Under the pieces are notes generated by a model. That model saw nothing but the letters and a program-made list of their open reading frames with translations. It was not told where the DNA came from and made no database searches. From NCBI GenBank assembly GCA_041393535.1, contig JAWKJY010000014.1:1-64000 (forward strand): a stretch of DNA of 64,000 nt, written 5' to 3'. The stretch is from JAWKJY01 sp041393535. GTDB taxonomy: Bacteria > Actinomycetota > Thermoleophilia > Gaiellales > Gaiellaceae. Each line of letters opens with the position of its first letter. The stretch's first letter is position 1. Made by a program: the position numbers and the translations under genes. This document shows positions 9,555-18,573 of the stretch, piece after piece.

Positions 9555-10556
9555 CTAGTCGATCCGCAGCGCCCCGCGGTGGTAGCGCGTGACGACGTTC
9601 GGGTCGGGGAGCAGCGAGACCGCCGCATCGTCCTTCCCGTCGTACTCGAGCTGGGAGAGGACGTGCCGGATGCTCTCGAGCCGCGCACGGCGCTTGTTGT
9701 TCGCGCGGACGATGACCCACGGGCTGAAGCTCGTGTGCGTCGCCGCGAACATCCGCTCCTTGTACCTCGTGTAGCCGTCCCAGAGGTCCTGGGCGCGCGC
9801 GTCGAGCGGGCTCAGCTTCCACTGCTTGAGCGGGTTGCGTCGGCGCGAGTCGAAGCGGCGCAGCTGCTCCGTCCGCGAGATCGAGAACCAGAACTTCACG
9901 AGCACGATCCCGTCCTCGACGAGCATGTGCTCGAACTCCGGCACCTGGCGCATGTAGCGCTCGTACTGGTCCTGGGAGCAGAAGCCGTTGACGGGCTCGA
10001 CGACCGCCCGGTTGTACCAGCTGCGGTCGAAGAAGACGATCTCGCCGCGGTTCGGCAGCTGGCGCATGTAGCGCTGGAAGTACCACTGCCCCGTCTCCTC
10101 GTCGGAGGGCTTCGGCAGGGCGACGACGCGCATCGCGCGCGGGTTCAGGTGCTCCGTGAAGCGGCGGATCGTGCCGCCCTTGCCGGCGGCGTCGCGGCCC
10201 TCGAAGAGGATCGCGAGCCGGCGGCCGGTCTCCTGCACCCAGCGCTGCATCTTCACGAGCTCCACCTGCAGGTGCTGGAGCTCGGTCTCGTACGAGAGCG
10301 CGGACTTGATCGCGCGCACGTCGATCCCCTTCGACCGGAGCAGGCGGATGAACTCGCGGGACGAGAGGAGCTCGCGGAACTCGTCCTGGGTCAGGACGAG
10401 GTCGCGCTCGTCGTCGGCCGGCGGCAGGGTCGGCAGCACGGGCGGCGGGCCGGGCGCGACCACCGTCGCCGCCGCGGCGCGCGGCGCCCGCCGGCGCACG
10501 GTGGCGCGGGCCGCGCGCTCGGCGTTGCCGTTCGGCGATGGCTGCTCGTCGGCCAT
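9555..10556 (-). CDS. ppk2: Polyphosphate kinase 2
   Basis: 333 residues of the PPK2 family, which transfers phosphate between inorganic polyphosphate and nucleotides. The Walker A loop is FEGRDAAGKGGTIRRF, the Walker B block is GEIVFFDRSWYNRAVVEPV, and the lid region is RRRNPLKQWKLSPLDARA. The C-terminal SFSPWVIVRANNKRRARL segment is typical of the class that uses nucleoside diphosphates. The first 60 residues are Ala/Pro/Arg-rich and probably flexible. ATG 10556 is backed by an AAGGTGGG ribosome-binding site. A second, different PPK2 lies at 29189-29998. Confidence 0.95.
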   Translation of the reverse strand: MADEQPSPNGNAERAARATVRRRAPRAAAATVVAPGPPPVLPTLPPADDERDLVLTQDEFRELLSSREFIRLLRSKGIDVRAIKSALSYETELQHLQVELVKMQRWVQETGRRLAILFEGRDAAGKGGTIRRFTEHLNPRAMRVVALPKPSDEETGQWYFQRYMRQLPNRGEIVFFDRSWYNRAVVEPVNGFCSQDQYERYMRQVPEFEHMLVEDGIVLVKFWFSISRTEQLRRFDSRRRNPLKQWKLSPLDARAQDLWDGYTRYKERMFAATHTSFSPWVIVRANNKRRARLESIRHVLSQLEYDGKDDAAVSLLPDPNVVTRYHRGALRID

Positions 10557-10656
10557 GGAACCCACCTTTCGTCGGCGCCCGCGCGTGGCGCACGGACGAT
10601 CCGCGCATCGTGGCCGAACGGGGAGCCGACGGCGACCGGTGAAGGCCGCAGGTCGT

Positions 10657-11097
10657 CTACGGGAGCCCGCGGATCTGGGACCAGTCGAGGTCGACGCGGA
10701 TGTCGGGATTCCGTTGCAGCAGCGCACCTGCGAGCGACTCGACGTCCGCGCGTTGCAGGAGGAGCGGGACGCGGCCTCGGGAGTGCTCGAGCATGAGCGC
10801 CGGCCACGCCACGCGCGGCACGCCCGCGCGACGCTCGCGGCGGATCGCGAGCACGAGGCCGATCGGGATGGCGCGCGCCCATCGGGCGCTCGAGCACCAC
10901 ATCGGGGCCCTCGATCCTCGGAGCGAGTGGCAGTCGGGCGAGCACGATCAGCCCGCCCGCCAGCGAGATGGCGGCCAGGGCGGTTCGAGCACGTCACCCG
11001 ACCGGGCGAGGGCGGCGAGGACGACGCCCCGGGAACTCGGGCCTGCGATGCCGAGCATCGCGCCGGGGAGCGACGCCCGCCAGACCCGCTCCGCCAT
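10657..11097 (-). pseudogene. Small membrane protein, frameshifted twice
   Basis: An ATG at 11095-11097 sits three bases after the stop of the glutamate-synthase-like gene, so this should be the second gene of that operon. The coding potential switches frame: MAERVWRASLPGAMLG... in the first, a hydrophobic ALAAISLAGGLIVLARLPLA helix in the second, and IPIGLVLAIRRERRAGVPRV through RNPDIRVDLDWSQIRGLP in a third, ending at TAG 10657-10659. Joined, it would be a protein of about 145 residues with two helices and a soluble PH-like tail. Two indels are needed, either real decay or sequence error. The family is not identified. Confidence 0.5.
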
Positions 11098-11099
11098 CG

Positions 11100-12644
11100 C
11101 TACGCGCTGATCTCGCCGCGCATGATCGCGGCGATCGTCTCCTGCTCGACGAGGGTCGGCTTGCCCCAGCCGGGCTCGTAGTCGAAGACGCGGTCGACCG
11201 GCACGGACCCGAAGTGGCCGTCGAGGATCTCGACGTGCTCCGGGCCGAGCAGGGCCGGGTGGGCGGCGCCGCACGCGTTCGCCACGTGGAGCAGGTCGCG
11301 CCGCAGCGCGACGAGGTAGTTCGCGAGCCGGGCCGACTTGAGCGTCGGGTCGAGCCCGTGCATCAGCCAGCGGCTCTGCGTCGCCACCCCGGTCGGGCAG
11401 TGGCCGGTGTGGCAGCGCTGCGCCTGGATGCAGCCGATCGCGAGCATGGCCTCGCGAGCGACGTTGACGAGGTCGCAGCCGAGCACGAACGCGAGCGCTG
11501 CCTGCTCCGGGAAGCCCAGCTTGCCGGAGCCGACGAAGACGACCTGCTCGGCGAGGCCGCGCTCGGCGAAGGCCCGGTAGACCCGGCTGAAGCCCACCTT
11601 GAACGGCAGCGCGACGTGGTCGGTGAAGACGAGCGGCCCGGCGCCGGTGCCGCCCTCGCCGCCGTCGATCGTGACGAAGTCCGGCCCGCGCCCCGAGCCG
11701 AGCATCGCGTTCGCGAGCTGCTCCCAGAAGGCCAGCTCGCCGACGGCCGACTTGATCCCCACGGGCAGGCCGCCGGACAGGTCGCTGAGCCGCTCGACGA
11801 AGTCGATCAGCCCCTCGACGTCGTCGAACTCGGGGTGGGCGGCCGGGCTGTGGCAGGTCTGCCCGACGGGGATGCCGCGGATGGCCGCGATCTCGGGCGT
11901 CACCTTCGCCGCCGGGAGGACGCCGCCGAGGCCGGGCTTCGCGCCCTGGCTCAGCTTCACCTCGATCGCGCGCACGCGGGCGCGCCCGAGCGACTCGACG
12001 AAGCGCTCCTCGCTGAAGCGGCCGCGCTCGTCGCGCGCGCCGAAGTAGCCGGTGCCGAGCTGCCAGACCAGCTCGCCGCCGTGCGCGTGCGCTGGCGCGA
12101 TCCCGCCCTCGCCCGTGTTGTGGAGCGCGCTCGCCAGCCCGCAGCCGCGGTTGATCGCCTCGACCGCCCGCGCGGACAGGGCGCCGTAGCTCATCGCGGA
12201 GACGTTCACGATCGACGTGGGCCGGAACGCGCCCGGACGACCGCGCCAGCCGCCCAGCACCTTCGCGCAGGGGAGCGCGTAGCCGGGATCGCCCGCCGCG
12301 CTCCCCGCCGGCGGCTCCGGGTGCGGGAACGCCGCGTGCTTGAGGATCAGGTAGCTCGGCGAGAGCTCGAGGTCCTCGTCGGTGCCGAAGCCGAAGTAGG
12401 CGTTCTCGCGCTTCGACGACGCGTAGACCCAGCGGCGCTGGTCGCGGCTGAACGGCCGCTCCTCGTTGTTCGAGGTGACGATGTACTGGCGGAGCTCGGG
12501 GCCGACCTTCTCCAGCAGGTAGCGGAAGTGCCCGACGATCGGGAAGTTGCGCAGGATCGCGTGCCGCCGCTGCGTCAGGTCGTGGACGACCACGAGCAGC
12601 AGGAAGCCGAGGACGGCGACGAGGACGATCGCCCACGTGGGCAC
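11100..12644 (-). CDS. FMN-binding glutamate-synthase-like membrane-anchored protein
   Basis: 514 residues related to the central and FMN domains of glutamate synthase (GltB domain 2), here as a stand-alone protein. An N-terminal helix (WAIVLVAVLGFLLLVVV) anchors it in the membrane. Conserved blocks include MSYGALSARAVEAINRG, NTGEGGIAPAH, QGAKPGLGGVLPAAKV, VTIDGGEGGTGAGPLVFTDH and CHTGHCPTGVATQ, the last with the Cys cluster region. The family binds FMN and usually an iron-sulfur cluster; lacking the glutaminase domain, it cannot make glutamate from glutamine by itself and its substrate is unknown. GTG 12644 is preceded by TACCGT at 6 nt, a likely leaderless start. Confidence 0.9.
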   Translation of the reverse strand: MPTWAIVLVAVLGFLLLVVVHDLTQRRHAILRNFPIVGHFRYLLEKVGPELRQYIVTSNNEERPFSRDQRRWVYASSKRENAYFGFGTDEDLELSPSYLILKHAAFPHPEPPAGSAAGDPGYALPCAKVLGGWRGRPGAFRPTSIVNVSAMSYGALSARAVEAINRGCGLASALHNTGEGGIAPAHAHGGELVWQLGTGYFGARDERGRFSEERFVESLGRARVRAIEVKLSQGAKPGLGGVLPAAKVTPEIAAIRGIPVGQTCHSPAAHPEFDDVEGLIDFVERLSDLSGGLPVGIKSAVGELAFWEQLANAMLGSGRGPDFVTIDGGEGGTGAGPLVFTDHVALPFKVGFSRVYRAFAERGLAEQVVFVGSGKLGFPEQAALAFVLGCDLVNVAREAMLAIGCIQAQRCHTGHCPTGVATQSRWLMHGLDPTLKSARLANYLVALRRDLLHVANACGAAHPALLGPEHVEILDGHFGSVPVDRVFDYEPGWGKPTLVEQETIAAIMRGEISA

Positions 12645-12709
12645 GCCTGCACGGTACGCGAGCGATCGGCGCGCGGCATCGGCCGGAGCGGTACGTCATC
12701 ATCCCCGCG

Positions 12710-13060
12710 ATGGCCTACAGCGAGGAGCTCGCCGATCGCGTCCGGGACGTCCTCGCCGGCCGCCAGGACGTGTCCGAGCGGAAGATGTTCGGCGGCCTGT
12801 GCGTCATGGTCGGCGGCCACATGGCCTGCGGGATCCTCGGCGACGACCTGATGCTCCGCCTCGGCGCCGACGGCGCCGAGCGCGCGCTCGCGCGACCGCA
12901 CGTGCGCGAGATGGACTTCACTGGCAGGCCGCTCACCGGGATGGTCTACGTCGGCGCGGAGGGCGTGCGGGACGCGCGCGCGCTGCGGCGCTGGGTCGGC
13001 GAGGCGGTCGCGTTCGTCGAGACGCTGCCGTCGAAGACGCCGAAGCGGCCGCCGGCCTGA
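12710..13060 (+). CDS. TfoX N-terminal domain protein
   Basis: 116 residues matching the TfoX_N domain: the ERKMFGGLCVMVGGHMACGILGD core, the DDLMLRLG strand and the ALARPHVREMDFTGRPLTGMVYV segment. In gamma-proteobacteria TfoX controls competence, but stand-alone TfoX_N proteins are common in actinobacteria and have no proven role. It is divergent from the glutamate-synthase-like gene and 90 bp before the VOC gene. Small, acidic and soluble, with no DNA-binding motif. Confidence 0.85.
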   Translation: MAYSEELADRVRDVLAGRQDVSERKMFGGLCVMVGGHMACGILGDDLMLRLGADGAERALARPHVREMDFTGRPLTGMVYVGAEGVRDARALRRWVGEAVAFVETLPSKTPKRPPA

Positions 13061-13094
13061 CGAGCGCCCGGGACGCCGGCGCGAGCCTCCGGCC

Positions 13095-13100
13095 TATACT
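13095..13100 (+). promoter_or_regulatory. -10 box (TATACT) before VOC/acyl-CoA synthetase genes
   Basis: TATACT about 50 bp before the ATG at 13151, in the same CCTATACTCGCCCC context as the box at 3621. It would drive the VOC, acyl-CoA synthetase and amidase genes as one unit. Confidence 0.5.
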
Positions 13101-13150
13101 CGCCCCCCGTCGCCGCGAGGCGGGCGGGCCGTGCCCTCGAGCCGCGACCG

Positions 13151-13561
13151 ATGACCGAGCACCTGCACCACGTCCACCTCTTCACGCGGGACATCGAGGC
13201 GACCGTGGCCTGGTGGCGCGACGTGCTCGGCGGCGTGGTCTGGTTCGACGGCGACTTCGGCGGCTCGCGCAACGTCTTCATGAAGGTCGGGGATGGCCGG
13301 ATCCACTTCTACGACCAGCGGCCGCGCGACGAGGGCAAGGGCGCGGTGCACCACGTGGGGATCCGCACGGACGACCTGTACGCATTGCACGCGCGGCTCG
13401 TCGAGCACGGCGTGCCGCTGCGCAGCGGGATCCGCGAGTTCGGCAGCTGGCGCTACCTGATGTGCCCGGCGCCAGACGACGTCCTGCTCGAGCTGTTCCA
13501 GGTCGACGCCGAGGCGCTCGACCCGAGGCTCGCCGAGTACTTCCTGGGCCGGCCGGAATGA
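13151..13561 (+). CDS. VOC-family (glyoxalase/dioxygenase fold) protein
   Basis: 136 residues forming two beta-alpha-beta-beta-beta modules. Candidate metal ligands are His in LHHVHLF near the start, His in AVHHVGI in the middle and Glu in DVLLELFQVD near the end, the usual His-His-Glu set. VOC enzymes range from glyoxalases and epimerases to ring-cleavage dioxygenases. Its stop overlaps the start of the acyl-CoA synthetase gene (ATGA), so it probably belongs to the same pathway, but the substrate is unknown. Confidence 0.85.
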   Translation: MTEHLHHVHLFTRDIEATVAWWRDVLGGVVWFDGDFGGSRNVFMKVGDGRIHFYDQRPRDEGKGAVHHVGIRTDDLYALHARLVEHGVPLRSGIREFGSWRYLMCPAPDDVLLELFQVDAEALDPRLAEYFLGRPE

Positions 13562-15219
13562 GCGCCGCCGGGCCCGTGCCGCGCCTGCTCGGCGACCTGA
13601 CCGCCCATGCGGCGCGCCGCTGGGGGCCGCGGGAGGCGCTCGTCTTCGGTGACCGCCGCTGGACGTTCGCGGAGGTCGAGGCCGAGGTGGAGCGCACGGC
13701 GCGCGCGCTCGTCGCCCTCGGCGTCGAGCCGGGCGACCGGGTCGCGATCTGGCTCGTCAACCGGCCCGAGTGGCTGTTCCTCTTCTTCGCCGTCGCCCGC
13801 GTCGGAGCGATCGCCGTGCCGCTGAACACCCGCTTCCGGGCGGACGACCTGCGCTTCGTCGTCGGGCACTCCGGCGCGCGCCTGCTCGTCCAGCACGACG
13901 TCTCCGGCCCGGTCGACTTCCTCGGGATGACGCGCGAGGTCGTCCAGGGCCTCGACGACGACGGCCGCCCGCACGACCCGGCCTTCCCCGGGCTCGAGCG
14001 CGTCGTCACCGTCGGGGAGGCCCACCGGCCCGGCGCCGCGTGGTGGGAGGACGTGCTCGCCGCCGGCCACGCGGTCGACCCCTCGCTCGTCGCCGCGCGG
14101 GCGGCGGCCGTCGACCCCGAGGGCACGGCGATGATCCTCTACACCTCCGGGACGACCGGCTTCCCGAAGGGCGTGATGCACAGCCACCGCTGCATCCGCT
14201 CGCTGCGCGACCGGGCCGCCCGGCTGCAGGTGCGCGAGCACGACGTCTTCCTCTGCTACCTGCCGCTCTTCCACCTCTACGCGCTCTCCGAGATGGGCGC
14301 GCTGTTCCCGCTCACCGGCAGCCGGCTCGTGCTGACGGAGGGCTTCGACGCGGACGAGAGCGTCGGCCTGATCGAGCGGGAGCGGGCCACGATGCTGCAC
14401 GGCTTCGACGTCCACTTCGCCGCGCTGATGGAGGCGCGGGCCCGGACCGGCGCGGACGTCTCGAGCCTGCGGCTCGGCTCGATCCCGGCCGGGATGGAGT
14501 CGAGCCTGCCGGTTGCGCGGCGGATCCACGCGGAGCTCTGCCCCGTCGTCTCCGCCTACGGGCTGACCGAGGGCTGGTGCTGCGTCTGCGTCGGCGCGCC
14601 CGGCGACACGGTCGAGCAGGTCGCCGAGGCGTCCGGCTTCCCGATGCCCGACACGGAGGTGCGCGTCGTCGACCCGGCGACGGGCGAGGACCAGCCCGTG
14701 GGGACGCCGGGCGCGATCCTCGTCCGCGGGTACATGGTCACGCGGGGCTACTACCGCGAGCCCGAGCTGACCGCGCAGACGATCGACGCGGACGGCTGGC
14801 TGCACACGGGCGACATGGGCTACCTCCGCGCCGACGGGCACCTGCGCTTCCTGGGCCGCTACAAGGACATGCTCAAGGTCGGCGGCGAGAACGTATCGCC
14901 GATGGAGGTGGAGGGCTACCTGCTCGAGCGCCACCCGCTCCAGCTCGCCGCGATCGTCGGCCACCCCGACGAGCGGCTCGGCGAGGTGCCGATCGCCTTC
15001 GTCGTGCCCGGGCCGGGGTGCGCCCTCGACGCCGACGAGCTGGAGCGCGCGATCGTCGAGTCCTGCCGCGGCCGGATCGCGAGCTTCAAGATCCCGCGCC
15101 GCGTGGTCGTCCTCGACGAGCTCCCGATGACAGCCTCCGGGAAGATCCAGAAGCACCGCCTGCGCGACCTCGCGCACGAGCTGCTCGACCAGCCAACCGG
15201 CGCCGGCCCCGGCGCCTGA
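13558..15219 (+). CDS. Acyl-CoA synthetase (AMP-forming)
   Basis: 553 residues of the ANL superfamily. The P-loop-like motif is MILYTSGTTGFPKGVMHSH, the A5 motif SAYGLTEGW, the A7 motif GWLHTGDMGYL, the A8 hinge FLGRYKDMLKVGGENVSPME and the C-terminal catalytic Lys in TASGKIQKHRL. It joins a carboxylic acid to CoA through an acyl-AMP. Directly downstream are two amidases of the nitrile-hydratase-linked type, and a nitrile hydratase lies 8 kb further, so activating acids released from amides is a reasonable inference. ATG 13558 overlaps the VOC stop. Confidence 0.93.
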   Translation: MSAAGPVPRLLGDLTAHAARRWGPREALVFGDRRWTFAEVEAEVERTARALVALGVEPGDRVAIWLVNRPEWLFLFFAVARVGAIAVPLNTRFRADDLRFVVGHSGARLLVQHDVSGPVDFLGMTREVVQGLDDDGRPHDPAFPGLERVVTVGEAHRPGAAWWEDVLAAGHAVDPSLVAARAAAVDPEGTAMILYTSGTTGFPKGVMHSHRCIRSLRDRAARLQVREHDVFLCYLPLFHLYALSEMGALFPLTGSRLVLTEGFDADESVGLIERERATMLHGFDVHFAALMEARARTGADVSSLRLGSIPAGMESSLPVARRIHAELCPVVSAYGLTEGWCCVCVGAPGDTVEQVAEASGFPMPDTEVRVVDPATGEDQPVGTPGAILVRGYMVTRGYYREPELTAQTIDADGWLHTGDMGYLRADGHLRFLGRYKDMLKVGGENVSPMEVEGYLLERHPLQLAAIVGHPDERLGEVPIAFVVPGPGCALDADELERAIVESCRGRIASFKIPRRVVVLDELPMTASGKIQKHRLRDLAHELLDQPTGAGPGA

Positions 15220-15233
15220 TCGAGGGAGACGCG

Positions 15234-16793
15234 ATGCCGACCGGGCCCAAGCCGCCGACCCTGCAGCAGCTCCTCGACATCGCCGAGGACTTCGGGATCG
15301 AGCTGACCGAGGACGACGCGGAGGACTTCCGCAGCCTGATGGTCGGGACGATGGACTCGTACCGCCGCGTGGAGACGTACCCCGAGCTGCGCCCGGAGGT
15401 GAAGTACCCGCGCACGCCGGGCTACCGGCCCGCCGCCGAGGACAACCCGTTCAACGCGTGGTACTGGCGCTGCCGGATCGAGGGCGCCGACAGCGGGCCG
15501 CTGAAGGGCGTCGAGGTCGGGATCAAGGACTGCATCTCGGTCGCGGGCGTCCCGATGATGAACGGCTGCCAGGTGTTCGAGGGCTTCGTCCCCGACGTCG
15601 ACGCGACCGTCGTCACCCGCCTCCTCGACGCGGGCGCGACGGTCGTCGGCAAGACGAACGCCGCCGACTGCTCGTTCTCCGGCTCGGGCCACACGTGCGC
15701 GCACGGCCCGGTGCGCAACCCGCGGCGGCCGACGCACTCGCCGGGCGGCTCGTCGAAGGGCTCGGGCGCGGCCGTCGCCGCGGGCGACGTCACGATGGCG
15801 CTCGGCGCCGACCAGGGCGGCTCGATCCGCATCCCCGGCGCGTGGTGCGGGATCGTCGGGATGAAGCCGACCTACGGGCTCGTCCCCTACACCGGCTGCA
15901 TGATGATCGAGATGACGCTCGACACGTGCGGGCCGATGACCGACACCGTCGAGAGCGCCGCGCGGATGCTCTCGGCGATCGCCGGGCCCGATCCGCTCGA
16001 CCCACGCCAGCGCGGCGTCTGCCCGCCCGACTGGGTCTCCGACTACCTCCCCGCCCTCGGCGCGGGCGTGCAGGGCCTGCGGATCGGCGTCGTCCGCGAG
16101 GGCTTCGACCAGCCCGAGGGCGCGATCGGCGGCCTGCCCGGCTCCGACCCGGGCGTCGACGCCGCCGTGCGGGCGACGATCCAGCGGCTCGAGGCGGCCG
16201 GCGCGATCGCGACGGAGATCTCGATCCCGATGCACGTCGACGCCTTCCACGTGTGGAACGTCGTCGCGATCGAGGGAGCGACCGAGTTCATGCTGAAGGG
16301 CCGCGGCGCCGGGACGAACTGGGAGGGCTTCTACAACACGAACCTGATCGACATGGTCGGCCGCGGCTTCGACTCGCGCGCGACGGACTTCCCGACCACG
16401 GTCAAGCTGCTGCTCCTGCTCGGCGAGCACATGTACCGCGCCTACCACGGCCGCTACTACGCGAAGGCGCAGAACGTCCGCCACCTGACCCGCAGGGCCT
16501 ACGACGACGCGCTCGCCTCCTACGACGTGCTCGTGATGCCGACGATCCCGATCGTCTCGAAGCCGATCCCCGAGCGGGACGCGGCGATCCCGGACTCGGT
16601 CTTCCACTCGCTCTGCATGATCCAGAACACGCCGCAGTTCAACGTCACCGGGCATCCGGCGATCTCCGTGCCCTGCGGCGTCGTCGACGGGCTGCCCGTC
16701 GGCTTCCAGGTCGTCGGCCGGCACTTCGACGACCTGACGGTGCTTCGCGTCGCCGACGCCGTCGAGCGCTCGGCCGACTGGCAGTCCTGCTGA
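15234..16793 (+). CDS. Amidase, NHase-associated type (first of pair)
   Basis: 519 residues of the amidase-signature family, close to the usual 520 of nitrile-hydratase-linked amidases. The Ser-cisSer-Lys triad is visible with correct spacing: Lys98 (GIKDCIS), Ser173 (GGSSKGS) and Ser197 (DQGGSIRIPG). It would hydrolyse amides to acid and ammonia. The helical N-terminal extension (LQQLLDIAEDFGIELTEDDA) is typical of this subgroup. An oddity is Lys175 inside the normally GGSSGGS loop. GAGGGAGAC precedes ATG 15234. It lies 14 bp after the acyl-CoA synthetase gene. Confidence 0.92.
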   Translation: MPTGPKPPTLQQLLDIAEDFGIELTEDDAEDFRSLMVGTMDSYRRVETYPELRPEVKYPRTPGYRPAAEDNPFNAWYWRCRIEGADSGPLKGVEVGIKDCISVAGVPMMNGCQVFEGFVPDVDATVVTRLLDAGATVVGKTNAADCSFSGSGHTCAHGPVRNPRRPTHSPGGSSKGSGAAVAAGDVTMALGADQGGSIRIPGAWCGIVGMKPTYGLVPYTGCMMIEMTLDTCGPMTDTVESAARMLSAIAGPDPLDPRQRGVCPPDWVSDYLPALGAGVQGLRIGVVREGFDQPEGAIGGLPGSDPGVDAAVRATIQRLEAAGAIATEISIPMHVDAFHVWNVVAIEGATEFMLKGRGAGTNWEGFYNTNLIDMVGRGFDSRATDFPTTVKLLLLLGEHMYRAYHGRYYAKAQNVRHLTRRAYDDALASYDVLVMPTIPIVSKPIPERDAAIPDSVFHSLCMIQNTPQFNVTGHPAISVPCGVVDGLPVGFQVVGRHFDDLTVLRVADAVERSADWQSC

Positions 16794-16827
16794 CCCCGTC
16801 CACCGACCGCCCACAGGAGGCACACCC

Positions 16828-18405
16828 ATGCTCGACCGCATGACGCCGGACGACATCCGCGAGCGGAGCTTCCAGCTGAACCTCGGCATCCGCGAGGACG
16901 AGATCGACGAGTACCTCGCGCTCGCCAACACGATCATCGGCGTGATGGACGCGCTCGACGTCTCGGCCGGGCGCACGTCGACGGTCGACCCCGGGCAGCC
17001 GGACGTCGTGCGGACGATCGAGCACGTGACCGATGAGGAGCGCGCACGCCGCGACCCGCTGAACGCGATCGTCCGCTTCACGCGCGTGAAGCAGGTCGGC
17101 GCTTCGGGCCCCCTCGCCGGCAAGCGCGTCGTCGTGAAGGACTCCTTCGCGGTCGCGGGCGTGCCCATGACCTGCGGCTCGCGCGTCCTGCAGGGCTTCG
17201 TGCCGACGCAGGACTCGACGGTCGCCGCGCGGCTGCTCGCCGCCGGGGCCGAGATCGTCGGCATGGCGAACATGGAGAACATGGCGTTCTCGGGCGGCGG
17301 CGAGACGTCCTACTACGGGCCGATCGGCAACCCGGCCGACCCGACGCGCGTCTCGGGCGGCTCGTCGGGCGGCTCGGCGGCGGCGCTCGGCTACCCGTGG
17401 GTGGACATCGGGATCGGCACCGACCAGGGCGGCTCGATCCGCATCCCGGCCTCGTTCTGCGGCGTCCTCGGCTTCAAGCCCACGCACGGCCTCGTCCCGT
17501 ACAGCGGCGGGATCGGCCTGGACCGGACGATCGACCACGTCGGCCCGTTCAGCCGCGACGTGAAGACGATGGCCGAGACGATGGCCGTCGTCTCCGGCCC
17601 CGACGGCGACGACCCCCGCCAGGACGCCCACGACTTCTCCGCCGTCCTTCCCGGGCTGCGGGCGGTCGCGGACGGCTCCGCGTCGCTCGACCTGAAGGGC
17701 GTCCGGATCGGCCTGCCGCGCGAGGCCTGGGGCGAGGCGGCCGGGATCGACCCTCGGGTGGACGAGCAGATCCGGGCCGCCGTCGGCCGCTTCGAGGCGC
17801 TCGGCGCCGAGCTGGTGGAGGTCTCCACGCCCTGGCACGCGAGGATCGGCCCGGCGGCGTTCTCGATGTTCGTCGAGGGCCTGCTCGCCACGGTGCAGGG
17901 CGCGGGCGGCCTGACCTGGTTCGGGAAGATGTGGCCCGAGGCGGCCCTGGCACTCGGCCGCGGCCTGACCACGGGGGCGACCGACCTGTCCGCGAACGTC
18001 AAGGCGGCGCTGATGGTCGGCACGATGCTGCGCGAGCGCTACTTCCACGTCACGTACGCCGAGGCGATGAACCAGCGCCGGGCCGCGAAGGCCGAGATCG
18101 ACGCGGTGCTCCAGACGGTCGACGTGCTCGCGATGCCGACGCTGTCGATCACGGCGTACCCGATCGACCCGTCGCTCGGCCTGAACGAGTCGATCTGGCG
18201 TGGCTGGTCGATGCTCCCGAACACGCCGATCGCGGACATGACCGGCCATCCGTCGCTCTCGCTGCCGACCTCGAAGGTCGACGGCCTGCCCTGCGGCACC
18301 ATGCTGACCGGCCGCACGATGGGCGACCACGAGCTGCTCCGCCTCGCCGCGGCCTACGAGGCCGCGCACGGCTGGGAGCTCGGCGGCGCCGGCCAGATCG
18401 GCTAG
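16828..18405 (+). CDS. Amidase, NHase-associated type (second of pair)
   Basis: 525 residues, a paralogue of the preceding amidase with a standard signature: Lys104 (VVVKDSF), Ser179 (GGSSGGS) and Ser203 (DQGGSIRIP). The N-terminal helical region (LNLGIREDEIDEYLALANTI) is again the NHase-linked type. An AGGAGG ribosome-binding site lies 8 nt ahead of ATG 16828. Two adjacent, diverged copies suggest different substrate ranges or a hetero-oligomer; the sequence does not decide. A GCGCCT-CCG-AGGCGC hairpin begins at the stop codon. Confidence 0.93.
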   Translation: MLDRMTPDDIRERSFQLNLGIREDEIDEYLALANTIIGVMDALDVSAGRTSTVDPGQPDVVRTIEHVTDEERARRDPLNAIVRFTRVKQVGASGPLAGKRVVVKDSFAVAGVPMTCGSRVLQGFVPTQDSTVAARLLAAGAEIVGMANMENMAFSGGGETSYYGPIGNPADPTRVSGGSSGGSAAALGYPWVDIGIGTDQGGSIRIPASFCGVLGFKPTHGLVPYSGGIGLDRTIDHVGPFSRDVKTMAETMAVVSGPDGDDPRQDAHDFSAVLPGLRAVADGSASLDLKGVRIGLPREAWGEAAGIDPRVDEQIRAAVGRFEALGAELVEVSTPWHARIGPAAFSMFVEGLLATVQGAGGLTWFGKMWPEAALALGRGLTTGATDLSANVKAALMVGTMLRERYFHVTYAEAMNQRRAAKAEIDAVLQTVDVLAMPTLSITAYPIDPSLGLNESIWRGWSMLPNTPIADMTGHPSLSLPTSKVDGLPCGTMLTGRTMGDHELLRLAAAYEAAHGWELGGAGQIG

Positions 18406-18419
18406 CGCCTCCGAGGCGC
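18405..18419 (+). terminator. Weak hairpin after the amidase gene
   Basis: GCGCCT-CCG-AGGCGC starts in the amidase stop codon. There is no U tract, so this is only a candidate. The rest of the gap to 18573 shows nothing further. Confidence 0.3.
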
Positions 18420-18573
18420 GGCGAGCACGTCGCTCGGACGTGCGCCCGCGGCGTCCCGCACGTCGCGGCGGGCGAGCGCGCTCCCTCCTCCGTGCAGGGA
18501 GGCGATCGACCCCGGATCGGGCCGACAACCTCGGCAGCCGCCCGAAATCGCGGCCTCGCGCGCGGGAGGGACG

